Of a DNA stretch of 64,000 nt, positions 19,072-28,894 are shown in pieces. The number at the start of each line of letters is the position of its first letter. The stretch's first letter is position 1. The stretch spans positions 2,584,501 through 2,648,500 of the forward strand of contig NZ_CP031013.1 of assembly GCF_003711205.1 (NCBI RefSeq), in the 5' to 3' direction. A program made the translations under genes and the position numbers. The notes under the pieces were generated by a model. The model ran no database searches and had not been told where the DNA came from. It saw only the letters and a program-made list of their open reading frames with translations. The stretch comes from Polaromonas sp. SP1 (lineage in GTDB: Bacteria; Pseudomonadota; Gammaproteobacteria; Burkholderiales; Burkholderiaceae_C).

Positions 19072-21861
19072 TTACTGTGCGCAGCCAGGTGTGTAGTCAA
19101 TGCCCGTGATGTGAAATGCGTTTGGCACTGTTACAGGCGCCGCTGCCAGGTAGTCGGCCGACTCTGCCTGCTGTACCGTCAGCGAAAAATCGGCGCCTAG
19201 AAGATTCTTCCCGGCATAGTGATTGGGATGGGCGCCGTATAGGCTGGCCTGGTCGTAAGCGGCCCCCGTGCCAAAGGTCATCAGGAAGGGATTGCTGAAC
19301 GAGTAAGTGATGGCACCGTCGCTAGTGGAGCTCAGTTCAGCGGTGCTGACCACGGCCGCGCCTGGGACAGACGTTATCCGTAACCCTTCATTGAGCCGCG
19401 GCATACGCACTGCCAATGTGTCGTTGGCGCACGCATTTTGCTGCAGCTGCGCGGGCGTTGTGCTGGCGTAGGACAGAGTCGGCAACGCTTTGTTCACCGT
19501 GATGGTGGTGGTAGCTGTGCTTGTACCTTGCTTCACGGTCAACGTTGTTACGCCGGCGTGCAGGATCCCGATGCGAATCTTGTCGCCTTCTACCACGGCG
19601 GACGCGACCGCACCCTTGGAACTGGGTGTGATGTCGTTGAAGCTGAACGTGATGGTTCCACCCACAACCTGATCCGGGTTGAATCCAATTGTTGGCAGGG
19701 GCATCAGAACGTCAACTTCGCCGTAGGTCCGCGTGATATTGGGCAGGAAAGCGGTGATAGGCGGGGCACCGGCGTTAACCGTGATAGAAATCGATGTCGA
19801 GCCTTCCGCGTAGTTGCCAGTTGCCGCCTGGGTGATGGTGAGGGTGGTTGTGCCTGCGGTGCCTACGGGTTCGATGTAATACCTTCCCGCCTCGGTCACC
19901 ACACGTGCAATGGTGCTGCCGCTGCCGGCAATCTGGTAGGTGAAGGTCGCTGTGCCGGGGCGTGAAGATTGGGGCGGAAGCACTTCCACGCGTCTAGAGT
20001 CTGTTGCCAGCGTAAGAGGCTGCAACGCGCTCAGCGTCGTCGCTGCCGGCTGCACTTTCACGACGGTGCTCGTCTGGCGGTCCTTGTTGGCCCCGTCCCT
20101 GATCGAGCCCTTGAGCGTGTACTCACCGACGCCGACAGGGACAAGCTTGTAAGTCTCGCTGGTTTGGGTGGCCGTCACAAACTCCAACTGAGCGATATCG
20201 GTTCTCACTGTGCTGTCGTCGATACGGAACCCGGAGGGTAAGACGGAGTCGCTGAGAGACGGCGAAGTACCGTAGGTGAGGACATAAGGGTTTCTGGCGC
20301 CAGGGAACGCGTCGAGGAACGAGATTTCCGGGCCACTTATCACACGACTCAGAGAGGTCTCCCCAAGAGGCCACTGAAACTCGGGCTGCTCGATAAAGCC
20401 CGGATAGCTCCAATACTGGGGCGCGGCCAGCAGGGGCTGCACGCGAATGTCTGTGTTGTTGGGGTTGTTAAATGTGACCACATACACGTCTTCAATGTTC
20501 GGCCCGCGCGCGGAAGGCGCTGATGAGGGTACTTCTCTCCAGTAAGCGGGTGTCTCCATAAACTGCTGGTAATCCAAGTTAAACATTCCCAGCGGCAGCC
20601 TTTCCGGAGAGTTGGTCAGCACCCTGATTGTGTATTCCTGGTCGCGTAGCACCGTGCCGGGTAGTTGCTGCTTGACCTCCACCCACGGCAGTGCTTGTCC
20701 ATTAATGTTGAGTGTCAGCTCGGCAGTCGCTGCTTCGTGGTTGGCATCTGCAACCTGCGTGGCGGTGAATTTCACTGTACCGCCTTGGGCGATCCACACG
20801 GTCTTCCCGTCACCGAGAAGCTTGATCGCGTTGGTGTTGGTGGTGGAGGTCACAGCGTAAGTCACGGAGGCGGTACGGGAAAGGCCGGTGGCGAGGTCGA
20901 CCGACCCAGCCTGGAGTTCAAACGGCTTGTCGTTGACGGTTTTGGTGAGCGTCGACGATGAAAAACTGAGCGTGGGCTTGCCTATTCTCACTGTCACGGA
21001 GCCTCTGCTCACATCGACACCGTTCTGCATCGCGAACAGTGTGGTGGTGCCCACGCCTGTGGCCTTGATAGTGAGGCCGTTGACTGTGGCTACAGCGGTG
21101 TTTTCAACCCGGTAAGTTACAGGGCCGGCTGCGCCGGACACAGTCGATCCCAGCGTCTGACTTGCGCCGTAGGTAAATTCCACCGCGGGAACTGTGTTGG
21201 GCAATGCGCTGATGGTCAATGTAGATTCAGTGCTGCCAGCCGCGAACTGCGGGGTGGCGGCCTGCTCAGCCACCAAAATGATCGTGCCCGTGTTGAGGGG
21301 CTTCACGGTTGTGACGTTGTCCAGCGTGGTGACAGTGGCGATGGTCGCCATGGCTGGGTCTTTCAAACGATAGGTGATGGCCCCATTGCTATTGAGTGAC
21401 TGCGCCGCCGGCAGATCGTTGCCGATGACATAGGCGGCTCCTGCGACATAGGTTTTAGAACCCAGTGTCCAGGTCTGGAAGACCGGGACCTCGCCAGTCA
21501 GCTGTACCTTGTACTCGGCGGTGGCGGCAGCGAAGGGCGTTGCGGCTTGCTGGGTCGCCACGATGCGGGTTTCGCCCACCTTCTTGGGTGTCACCTCGCC
21601 TGTGCTGGCATTGACACTGGCTACGTCGGGTTGGGTGCTGCTGTAGCTGATGGCGCCTCTGCTATAGGGGCTGGTGGCCGTTTGCGTGAAGGGCGTCACG
21701 TTGGTGGCCAGCCGCTGTATCTGCGCCTGGGCAAACTTCAATTGAGGCACGGTGGTGACGGACAAGCCCTGGATGGAGGGGGAAATGGCCCAAATCAAAA
21801 GGGGCGCCGCGCATAGCAGCAGCACGAGCAGATTGCGGACTCGGGTAAACAGTGTCTTCAT
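19072..21861 (-). CDS. Secreted Ig-like (Big_2-type) repeat protein
   Basis: This 929-aa protein has a signal peptide or anchor (hydrophobic residues about 10-27, ending near WAIS) followed by at least six Ig-like repeats with the pattern G-x-I-x-Y ... VA-x-V ... G-x-T-x-L-x-A-x-Q-x-A ... ATxxLTI. This resembles Big_2/invasin-type domains. No LPxTG, autotransporter barrel or type I secretion signal is seen at its C-terminus. Start ATG 21861 gives the signal peptide; the longer upstream frame lacks one. It lies 70 bp after a predicted beta-barrel gene on the same strand, so the two probably form an operon. It belongs to the inserted segment between truA and trpF. An adhesin role is inference. 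Confidence 0.75.
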   Translation of the reverse strand: MKTLFTRVRNLLVLLLCAAPLLIWAISPSIQGLSVTTVPQLKFAQAQIQRLATNVTPFTQTATSPYSRGAISYSSTQPDVASVNASTGEVTPKKVGETRIVATQQAATPFAAATAEYKVQLTGEVPVFQTWTLGSKTYVAGAAYVIGNDLPAAQSLNSNGAITYRLKDPAMATIATVTTLDNVTTVKPLNTGTIILVAEQAATPQFAAGSTESTLTISALPNTVPAVEFTYGASQTLGSTVSGAAGPVTYRVENTAVATVNGLTIKATGVGTTTLFAMQNGVDVSRGSVTVRIGKPTLSFSSSTLTKTVNDKPFELQAGSVDLATGLSRTASVTYAVTSTTNTNAIKLLGDGKTVWIAQGGTVKFTATQVADANHEAATAELTLNINGQALPWVEVKQQLPGTVLRDQEYTIRVLTNSPERLPLGMFNLDYQQFMETPAYWREVPSSAPSARGPNIEDVYVVTFNNPNNTDIRVQPLLAAPQYWSYPGFIEQPEFQWPLGETSLSRVISGPEISFLDAFPGARNPYVLTYGTSPSLSDSVLPSGFRIDDSTVRTDIAQLEFVTATQTSETYKLVPVGVGEYTLKGSIRDGANKDRQTSTVVKVQPAATTLSALQPLTLATDSRRVEVLPPQSSRPGTATFTYQIAGSGSTIARVVTEAGRYYIEPVGTAGTTTLTITQAATGNYAEGSTSISITVNAGAPPITAFLPNITRTYGEVDVLMPLPTIGFNPDQVVGGTITFSFNDITPSSKGAVASAVVEGDKIRIGILHAGVTTLTVKQGTSTATTTITVNKALPTLSYASTTPAQLQQNACANDTLAVRMPRLNEGLRITSVPGAAVVSTAELSSTSDGAITYSFSNPFLMTFGTGAAYDQASLYGAHPNHYAGKNLLGADFSLTVQQAESADYLAAAPVTVPNAFHITGIDYTPGCAQ

Positions 21862-21931
21862 GGGGGACGGCCCTTTCGCGGTGAAGGGGTAGGTAAAGGG
21901 ATATGGAAGGGCTTTGTGGCGGCGCAGAAAT

Positions 21932-23380
21932 TTATCGGCCGACCACGTTAAAGGTGATGACTGACGTTTGACCCGGCTGGACCACGACCGCTTCGACGGG
22001 CTGGGTGACCCCGGCGCCCGGATTGGCGAAGGCCCGTATCGCGATGCGTACGCGGCCATCAGGCGTGACGGACACCAGCCGCTCGCCGTTCAGGCCGGTG
22101 GCGTCGGGGCCCACCGGTACGCCGTTGATGGAGAGCGAGAACAAGGCCAATGCCTGCGGGCCGGACAGTGTGACCAGCAGCCCGTCTGGCGTAGCGCTCA
22201 CCTGCGCGCCGTTGAGTGCAGTTTTGTCGATGCTGGCGAGCAGGTAGGGCTTGGCTGTCATGTCCACGCGTGCGAGCACGGTGGTGGGCAGCTCTATCGG
22301 CCGGCGGAAGACCTCGTCAAGCCGGTTGATGCCCCGGCCCGTGGCCGTTTGGGCCGGTGCACATGATGACGGCGAACGGCCGCCGAGTGGGACGGAGTAG
22401 GCCATCACGATCTGTGTGCTGCTGGGCGCGCTGTCGCGGCCGTTGTTGCGGGTCAATCCGACGGACCAGGGGCCGCGGCCCACGGCGAGCTGAAATCTTT
22501 CGCCGCTTACGCCGATGTTGAAGCCAGCGTCGAGGCGCCAGCAACCGGACAGCTGTTGCTGCAGGTCGGCGCTGATGTTCGCGCGGCGGTCGCGCGAGGA
22601 ACTGCCGTCTTGAAAGTTATAGCGAACGGACTCGGAACCCAGGCCGAGCTTGAGCCGGGAATTGGCCCAGGGCTGCAGGCCCAGTGACACGCCCATCCCC
22701 ATGAGCTGGCCGGGTGCGATGCGCCGTGGATCGATCAGGAAGCGAAGCTCGGTCGCCGTGTCCTCGGTCATCATTTTTTGGCTCATCTCCGGTGCCCGGG
22801 CCCGTGCCGTGTAGAGCCGCACCCCGGCATCGGTGATGGCGCCCATGTCCTGGAAGTCGCGTTGCAGGTTGATCCGGAAACTGCCCTGACTGACTGTGGC
22901 CTTGTCGGGACCCGAATAGAACGCGTAGGTGTCGGTGCGGCGCAGGTAACCTGCGGACACGCCGAGGTACCAGGGCTTGGGCAGTGAATACAGGCTGTTG
23001 ACCACGATATCGAGCTGGTCCGAGCCCTTGACGGCGTTGATGCCCCAGGCCCAGTTTTCGTCGATCACGCGGGCGTAGTCGACGCCCACGTTGCCGCCGG
23101 TCTGGCTGTCTACGCCCAAGCGCACATCCATGCGTTCTTCGGTGTTGTCCCGGCGATACCGGATCTCGCGCTCGCCAACTGCCACGTTGCCGATCTGCAA
23201 GCTCGGCAAAGCCGGCCGGGGCCGGCTGTTGGGAAACGATGGGCCGCCATCCGCAGGCACTTCGGGCCTGCCGGCAACGGAGGCCGGAGACCGTGTGGCG
23301 GAGGTGGTTTGGGCAAGGGCAACTGGAAGTTGCGCTGCGCTGCAGGCAAGTGCCCAGCAGAAGACGGGAATGGGTCGCAT
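21932..23380 (-). CDS. Predicted outer-membrane beta-barrel protein, partner of the Ig-like protein
   Basis: This 482-aa protein has a signal peptide (FCWALACSAAQLPVALAQ). It then shows many alternating polar/hydrophobic strands with aromatic girdles (VGVDYARVIDENWAWGINAV; WYLGVSAGYLRR; FRINLQRDF; WSVGLTRNNG) from about residue 75 to 330. A Pro/Ser linker and a C-terminal beta-rich domain (LLVTLSGPQALALFSLSINGVPV) follow. I do not recognise a named family. The barrel resembles, in general layout, the barrel of inverse autotransporters, but the repeat passenger is a separate gene. It could be a translocator or an anchor; neither is shown. Confidence 0.6.
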   Translation of the reverse strand: MRPIPVFCWALACSAAQLPVALAQTTSATRSPASVAGRPEVPADGGPSFPNSRPRPALPSLQIGNVAVGEREIRYRRDNTEERMDVRLGVDSQTGGNVGVDYARVIDENWAWGINAVKGSDQLDIVVNSLYSLPKPWYLGVSAGYLRRTDTYAFYSGPDKATVSQGSFRINLQRDFQDMGAITDAGVRLYTARARAPEMSQKMMTEDTATELRFLIDPRRIAPGQLMGMGVSLGLQPWANSRLKLGLGSESVRYNFQDGSSSRDRRANISADLQQQLSGCWRLDAGFNIGVSGERFQLAVGRGPWSVGLTRNNGRDSAPSSTQIVMAYSVPLGGRSPSSCAPAQTATGRGINRLDEVFRRPIELPTTVLARVDMTAKPYLLASIDKTALNGAQVSATPDGLLVTLSGPQALALFSLSINGVPVGPDATGLNGERLVSVTPDGRVRIAIRAFANPGAGVTQPVEAVVVQPGQTSVITFNVVGR

Positions 23381-23438
23381 GGATCGCTGTAGGCCGGAGG
23401 TTTCTATCCACAGCAGACTAAAACAGGGGCTGTTACCA

Positions 23439-23451
23439 ATGCGTTACGCAT
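23439..23451. promoter_or_regulatory. 13-bp palindrome upstream of the beta-barrel gene
   Basis: ATGCGT and ACGCAT flank one central base, 59 bp before the barrel-protein start. It is a candidate regulator-binding site within a 486-bp region (23381-23866) that otherwise holds the trpF fragment and no intact gene. Confidence 0.3.
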
Positions 23452-23717
23452 GTAATGTGCATGTTCCCTTTCGACGTAGCGTGAGGTTTTTTCAGCTTGC
23501 GCGCCGCCTTGCACGTGCCCAAACCAGCTTCGGTCTGGCCTGGTTGGCGAAGCGCATATCGCCAGGCCCGTCGATTTGACGCTGCGTCTTCACCCAGGGC
23601 GGCTTGGAGCTCACGCCTTGATGGTCATTCGCAGGCCGTTTCAGCTGCGGCTGATTTCACGATCGGGTGAGGCGGATTACTAGCATGAAGTTGGCCTGCA
23701 ACCGTTGACCTGCTTGA

Positions 23718-23870
23718 ACATGTAGCTATGATTTTTATAGCAAGGCGTTCGAGCCATGTGCAGAGTGCTTGGCCTCGTACATCACGAAACCGACGCATCT
23801 GCTCTTGCGGCCACCCCATCCTCGCGGATGAGGCCGCGCATTTTTAGGGGAGTGCGGTGGTGAGTGTCAT
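23718..23870 (-). pseudogene. Degraded trpF 5' fragment
   Basis: The stretch aligns with the start of the intact trpF. GCCTCGTACATCACGAAACCGAC matches the trpF sequence near 18672 with two substitutions and then a one-base deletion. The region before the ATG at 23870 matches 18732-18783. It ends in a palindromic repeat (23721-23742) that translates LAIKIIATC, matching PATKIIAAC of TrpF. A stop codon follows soon after its start, so it is dead. Its ATG overlaps the intact truA stop, as in the original operon. Confidence 0.8.
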
Positions 23871-24661
23871 GGCAGCCAGTCGTAGGCTGCAGTGCGGGTG
23901 GGCAAGCCGTAGCGGGCTTCGTAGACAGGGCCCAGAAAGTACAGGCCATCCGGTGAAAAGGTGGGTGCGGCGGCATCGCGGCTGCGCGCGTCCCTCACCT
24001 CGGCCAGCCAGCCAGGCGGGTAATTGCCCTGGCCGACGGCTACCAGGCAACCCATGATGTTGCGGATCATGTGGTGCAAAAAAGCGTTGGCCTCGAACTC
24101 GAAGCGCCAGTACTTTGAGCCTGTTCCGGCGCGCTCGGAAATGTCGATCCGGCTGATGGTTTTGACGGGAGACTTGGCCTGGCACTGCGCGGCCCGGAAA
24201 GAGCTGAAGTCGTGTTCGCCGATGAGGTGCGTGATCGCCTCGCGCATGGCGGCGCCGTCCAGCGGCCGGTAGACCCAGCCGACACGCCCGGCTTCGACGC
24301 TGGGGCGCACCGGCGATTCCAGCACGACATACGCGTACCGTCGTGCGATGGCGCTGCCGCGGCAATGAAACTCGTCGGGGACTTCCCGCGCCCATTGGAC
24401 GGCGATGTCTGAAGGCAGGAAGGTGTTTGTGCCGCGCACCCATGAAGCGATATCGCGCTGCAGGGGGGTGTCGAAGTGCACGACCTGCATCAGCGCATGC
24501 ACGCCGGCGTCGGTGCGGCCGCAGCAGAGGGTACGGATCGGCTGGGCGGCAAATTTTGCGAGGGCGAGCTCCAGCTTGTCTTGTACGGTGTTGCCCGAGA
24601 GCTGGCTTTGCCAGCCCTCGTAAGCACTACCGCTGTAGCTGACGCCGAGTGCAATCCTCAC
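23867..24661 (-). CDS. truA: tRNA pseudouridine(38-40) synthase
   Basis: This 264-aa protein has the catalytic Asp in LCCGRTDAGVHALMQVVHF and the TruA-typical FHCRGSAIARRYAYV and FLHHMIRNIMGCLVAVG. It isomerises uridines 38-40 of the anticodon stem-loop. It starts with GTG at 24661. It sits 48 bp after fimV on the same strand and was once followed directly by trpF, as the overlapping trpF remnant shows. Confidence 0.95.
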   Translation of the reverse strand: MRIALGVSYSGSAYEGWQSQLSGNTVQDKLELALAKFAAQPIRTLCCGRTDAGVHALMQVVHFDTPLQRDIASWVRGTNTFLPSDIAVQWAREVPDEFHCRGSAIARRYAYVVLESPVRPSVEAGRVGWVYRPLDGAAMREAITHLIGEHDFSSFRAAQCQAKSPVKTISRIDISERAGTGSKYWRFEFEANAFLHHMIRNIMGCLVAVGQGNYPPGWLAEVRDARSRDAAAPTFSPDGLYFLGPVYEARYGLPTRTAAYDWLP

Positions 24662-24709
24662 GGTTGGACCCTGCTGGCGCGCAGTGAACGCAGTGCGTTC
24701 AGGCTGCGC

Positions 24710-27421
24710 TCAAGACAAGGCGTTCAGGAACGCCTGCGCCTTGACTTTCAGGGGACCGCTGGCTTCGGCCAGCACTTCCTCTGCCAGCGACCTGGCGCCA
24801 TCCGTGTCGCCCAGCGAGCGGAACTCTTCAGCCAGCAGGAACTTGGTTTCCAGCGGGCTGTCGGAAGAGGCTTCCATCGCCACCGGTGCCGGGCTTTCAG
24901 TCGTGGGGCCGTTCAGGTCGAGCGACAGCGAGCCGAGGTCGAACTCCAGCATGCCGCTGTCGGCAACTGCAGGCGCAGGTGCCGGGGCGGGCGCCGCCTT
25001 GGCGGCTGCAACCGGCTTGGGTGCAGGCGTGAAAGGTTCGGGTGTGAAGTTCAGGCCTTCGGACAGGAACGAAGCGTCGGGTTCCGGTGCTTCGGGAGCT
25101 TTGGCCGCTGCCGCTGCCGGCAGTGCGACGGTGGCGCTTCCAAAGTCCATGTCCATTGACGGCTCAGGCTGGGGCTTCATGGCAACCGTAGGCTCAGGTG
25201 GCCGGGGAGCGGGTGCAGGGGGAGGGGCTGAAATCGCCACCGGGGCCACTTCAGGCTCGTCGCCAAGCGAAAAGTCCAGGTCGAGGTCCACATCCACAGA
25301 AGGCGCCGGCGGTGGCGCCGATGGCGTGATGGGAGCCGGCTGGGTCGCCATGGACAGGGTGCCACCGGGGTTGAACGATGCGCCGCCGGGCTGGCCGCCT
25401 GGCTGGTACATCGGGTTGGCGGGATCCAGCTCGCGGCCCATCTCGGTGATGTAAGCCCATTCAGGGCCGTTGCCATGGGTGAGGTTGAAGGCTTCGACGG
25501 CTACCGTTTCAAACGCCTTACTGTCCCGGCGTTTGGCATAGATTTCCATCAACTTGGCATGGATGGCCACGCGCATCGGGCTGGTGCGCATCGCTTCCTT
25601 GAGGATTTCTTCGGCTTGCAAGTCACGGCCGTAGGCCAGGTACACATCGGCTTCGGCTACCGGGTCGACGTCGCCAGCGGCGTCAAGCTGGCTAGGCGAA
25701 TACACCAGTGAAGAGCCCGTGACGTTGCTCTCATTGGTGTCTATGCGCTGGCCGCCGCTGGCGCCGAAAAAAGAATCCGGCTGCAATCTGCTTTCGAGGA
25801 AAGAACTGTCAACCTGGGCCGAACTGCCGCGCTGGCGATAGCGGTAGAAACCGAATCCGGCCAGCAGCAGCAAGAGGCCGCCTGCAATGGGAAGCGTCAG
25901 CGGGTTCTCGAGCAACTCGTCAACCAGGCTGAGCTCCGGAGGAGGCGGCGGCGGGGTGACGGGTTTTTTCTTGACGACCGGTGGAGCGGCGACAACGGGT
26001 GCCGCCTCGCTGGCTGCGGCAGCGGGCTGGGATGCGGCTGCAAGCGGCGCAACACTTGAGGGTGCCGCAAGTTCAGGGGCTGCGGCGGCTGGTACGCTGC
26101 TGCTGGCGGCTTGCACAGCGGGAACCGCTGCTGTTGCCGCTGGCGCTGCGGGTGCTGTAACGGGTGCGGGGCTGGCCGGTGTCGCGGGGGCAACAGGCGC
26201 GGCGACGCTGGAAGGCGCTGTCACGGCCACGCCCGGTGCCTTGGTGGTGCCGGTTCCTGCTGCGGGTGCCGCGGCGGCGGGCGATGCAGGCGCTCCGCTC
26301 AGCTTGTTGAGGTCGCTGATGTTTTTGGACAGTTCGGCCACCCGTGTGGAGGCTTCCTTGGCTTGCCGTTCCTTGGCAATCTTGTCTTCGGCAGCCGTCG
26401 CCGGCTTGCCTTGCACTGCGCCTTTGGAGAGCGTCAGCTTGTCGGGGGTGGTGCTGGCGGGTGCGCGGTCTTCGACCTTGGCTTGCACCTTGCCGCCGGC
26501 CTGGCGGTCGGCGCCGGCCATTTGCGTTGCCGGCACGCCTTCGGCGAGTTTGCGGCGGAAAGCGTTGAAATCCTTGCTTTGCGCGACGATGGTCTGGCTG
26601 GCTTCGCTGGCGGAAATGGCGCTTGCCGTTTCGGCGCTCGGAATGTCCAGCACCGCGCCGGACTTGACCCGGTTGACGTTGCCGCCGATGAAGGCGTCAG
26701 GATTGCTTCTGAGCAGGGCGACCAGCATCTGGTCCAGCGATACGCTGGCGGGCTTGTTCTGGGCGGCGATTTTGCCGGCGGTGTCACCCGCTTTGACGGT
26801 GACCTGCTTGTCGCCGCCTGCAGGCACTTTTTCAAGGCTTGCCGCGGGCGCCTTGGCCACAGGGGCTGGGCGGGCGGGTGCGCCGGAAGAGGCGCTGGGG
26901 GAATAAGGAATGGAGGCGATGCCTTTGGCCGGCGGTGCGACAGGCAGGGGCCTGGACAGGATGGGCGCTGTCGGGGCTACGGCCGAACCCGCACCGCTGG
27001 ATCGCAGCGCCGGCGGGTCAAACAGCATGGTGTAGTCGCGTGTGATGCGTCCGTTGGCCCAGTTGGCCTCAAGAATCAGGTCGACAAACGGTTCGGTGAC
27101 AGGCCGGCTGCTGCTCAGGCGCAGGTAGGACCGGCCGTCGGCGCGGCGTTGCAGGCTGACCTCGACGCCGGCCACGACTGAGCCGTATTCGAGCCCTGCC
27201 GCCTTGAAGACGGCGGCGGGTGCCACGCCGGCCTTGAGGCTGGAGGCCTCATCGGGTTTGATGTCTGCGATGTCAATTTCCGCACGAAGGGGCTCGCCCA
27301 GTGCCGATTGAACCGTAATCCGGCCCAGCGCTAGCGCGTGGGCCTCCAGACTTGCCAGGCTGCCCAGAAGTGCAATGGCACTCGCCAGGGCGCCGATACG
27401 CCAACGACCGCGATTATTCAT
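24710..27421 (-). CDS. fimV: FimV/HubP-family pole-organising protein
   Basis: This 903-aa protein has a signal peptide, an N-terminal FimV domain (LGRITVQSALGEPLRAEIDI), and a LysM-like peptidoglycan-binding module (about residues 215-275, KAGDTAGKIAAQNK). A long Ala/Pro/Val-rich stretch and one membrane span (LTLPIAGGLLLLLAGFGFYRY) follow, then an acidic cytoplasmic region ending in the FimV C-terminal TPR-like motif (TKFLLAEEFRSLGDTDGARSL). Homologues organise the cell pole and type IV pili. ATG 27421 is preferred over an upstream start. The fimV-truA-trp order is conserved in relatives. Confidence 0.92.
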   Translation of the reverse strand: MNNRGRWRIGALASAIALLGSLASLEAHALALGRITVQSALGEPLRAEIDIADIKPDEASSLKAGVAPAAVFKAAGLEYGSVVAGVEVSLQRRADGRSYLRLSSSRPVTEPFVDLILEANWANGRITRDYTMLFDPPALRSSGAGSAVAPTAPILSRPLPVAPPAKGIASIPYSPSASSGAPARPAPVAKAPAASLEKVPAGGDKQVTVKAGDTAGKIAAQNKPASVSLDQMLVALLRSNPDAFIGGNVNRVKSGAVLDIPSAETASAISASEASQTIVAQSKDFNAFRRKLAEGVPATQMAGADRQAGGKVQAKVEDRAPASTTPDKLTLSKGAVQGKPATAAEDKIAKERQAKEASTRVAELSKNISDLNKLSGAPASPAAAAPAAGTGTTKAPGVAVTAPSSVAAPVAPATPASPAPVTAPAAPAATAAVPAVQAASSSVPAAAAPELAAPSSVAPLAAASQPAAAASEAAPVVAAPPVVKKKPVTPPPPPPELSLVDELLENPLTLPIAGGLLLLLAGFGFYRYRQRGSSAQVDSSFLESRLQPDSFFGASGGQRIDTNESNVTGSSLVYSPSQLDAAGDVDPVAEADVYLAYGRDLQAEEILKEAMRTSPMRVAIHAKLMEIYAKRRDSKAFETVAVEAFNLTHGNGPEWAYITEMGRELDPANPMYQPGGQPGGASFNPGGTLSMATQPAPITPSAPPPAPSVDVDLDLDFSLGDEPEVAPVAISAPPPAPAPRPPEPTVAMKPQPEPSMDMDFGSATVALPAAAAAKAPEAPEPDASFLSEGLNFTPEPFTPAPKPVAAAKAAPAPAPAPAVADSGMLEFDLGSLSLDLNGPTTESPAPVAMEASSDSPLETKFLLAEEFRSLGDTDGARSLAEEVLAEASGPLKVKAQAFLNALS

Positions 27422-27508
27422 GGGGTTGTGAGCCTCCAGTGCTCGGTCTGCATGTAACTTTATTCTGCTTAAGCGCACAAAAACCTCGATGCGAATTTTC
27501 GAAAAACA

Positions 27509-27537
27509 ACCTTAACATCAAGGCATTAGGCTGACAA
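27509..27537 (-). promoter_or_regulatory. Candidate sigma-70 promoter for fimV
   Basis: On the - strand TTGTCA and TAAGGT are separated by 17 bp, 88 bp before the fimV start. The neighbouring asd-fimV gap (27538-27674) also holds a GTTGTC/GACAAC hairpin at 27597-27612. Confidence 0.4.
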
Positions 27538-27674
27538 GCTAAGACACCACTTAAGTTTTGACACAGCGAGTTAGCGTCAACTTACAAGTTTCGGATGTTG
27601 TCTGACGACAACGTCTTGTCACAAGTGGTTACGGGTGAGCGGCTACATGTTGGCAGCCACTCACCTCAATTAAT

Positions 27675-28814
27675 TCAGGCTTGCAGCAGGATGCGCAGCA
27701 TGCGGCGCAGCGGTTCGGCCGCGCCCCACAGCAACTGGTCGCCCACGGTGAAGCCGCCCAGGTAGTCGGGGCCCATGGCCAGCTTGCGAAGGCGGCCCAC
27801 CGGGATTTGCATGGTGCCCGTCACTGCCACGGGAGTCAGATCCTTGATGGAGGCTTCACGCGTGTTGGGCACGACTTTGACCCATTCGTTGTCGGCGGCG
27901 ATCATCGCCTCGATATCGGACAGGGGCACGTCCTTCTTCAGCTTGAAGGTCAGCGCCTGGCTGTGGCAGCGCATGGCGCCTATGCGTACGCAGAAGCCGT
28001 CGACAGGGGTTTCGGCCGTGCCGAAGCTGGCGCCCTGGCCGAGGATCTTGTTGGTTTCCGCGCCGCCTTTCCACTCTTCCTTGCTCATGCCGTTGCCGAG
28101 GTCCTTGTCGATCCAGGGGATCAGCGAGCCGCCCAGCGGCACGCCGAAGTTGGCGGTCTCGTCGCCGGTCAGGGATTGCTGCCTGGCAAGCACGCGGCGG
28201 TCAATTTCCAGGATGGCCGATTTGGGGTCGTCCAGCAGGGCGCGGACTTCGCTGTTCAGGGTTCCGTACTGGGTGAGCAGCTCGCGCATGTGCTGCGCGC
28301 CGCCGCCTGACGCGGCCTGGTAGGTCATGCTGGTCATCCATTCGACCAGGCCGGCCTTGTACAGCGCACCCACGCCCATCAGCATGCAACTGACGGTGCA
28401 GTTGCCGCCTATCCAGTTCTTGCCGCCCTTGGCCATGGCGTTCTGGATGACCGGCAGGTTGACCGGGTCCAGGATGATGATGGCGTCGTCGTTCATGCGC
28501 AGGGTGGAGGCCGCGTCAATCCAGTGGCCCGTCCAGCCGGCTGCGCGCAGTTTGGGAAAGACTTCAGAGGTGTAGTCGCCGCCTTGCGCCGTGATGATGA
28601 TGTCGCATTTTTTCAGCGCTTCAATGTCAAAGGCGTCTTTCAGCGTGGTTTCGTTCTTCGCCTGGGCGGGGGCTTTGCCGCCGGCGTTGGAGGTCGAGAA
28701 GAAAACCGGCTCGATCAGGTCGAAGTCGCCTTCGGCCTGCATGCGGTCGATCAGGACCGAGCCGACCATGCCGCGCCAGCCGACGAGTCCCGTGAGATTG
28801 CCTTTGAGTTTCAT
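27675..28814 (-). CDS. asd: Aspartate-semialdehyde dehydrogenase
   Basis: This 379-aa protein is of the longer gram-negative Asd type. It has an NADP-binding N-terminus ([16 protein letters not shown]), the active-site Cys in [12 protein letters not shown], and a later active-site His in [12 protein letters not shown]. It reduces aspartyl phosphate to the semialdehyde, a branch point to Lys/DAP, Met and Thr. ATG 28814 gives the standard N-terminus [15 protein letters not shown]; an upstream start would add five residues. Confidence 0.96.
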   Translation of the reverse strand: MKLKGNLTGLVGWRGMVGSVLIDRMQAEGDFDLIEPVFFSTSNAGGKAPAQAKNETTLKDAFDIEALKKCDIIITAQGGDYTSEVFPKLRAAGWTGHWIDAASTLRMNDDAIIILDPVNLPVIQNAMAKGGKNWIGGNCTVSCMLMGVGALYKAGLVEWMTSMTYQAASGGGAQHMRELLTQYGTLNSEVRALLDDPKSAILEIDRRVLARQQSLTGDETANFGVPLGGSLIPWIDKDLGNGMSKEEWKGGAETNKILGQGASFGTAETPVDGFCVRIGAMRCHSQALTFKLKKDVPLSDIEAMIAADNEWVKVVPNTREASIKDLTPVAVTGTMQIPVGRLRKLAMGPDYLGGFTVGDQLLWGAAEPLRRMLRILLQA

Positions 28815-28894
28815 TGCGTTGCCCTTCAAAAAGTCAAAAATAAAGCTTTTTGGCCCGGCTCATCGAGCCGGCAGGGCACGACGAACCAGGCTTG

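Noticed and set aside
19072-21861. Repeated motifs that could suggest a CRISPR or DNA repeat array
   Set aside because: The repetition is at the protein level (Ig-like domains) and the DNA repeats are not identical or evenly spaced.
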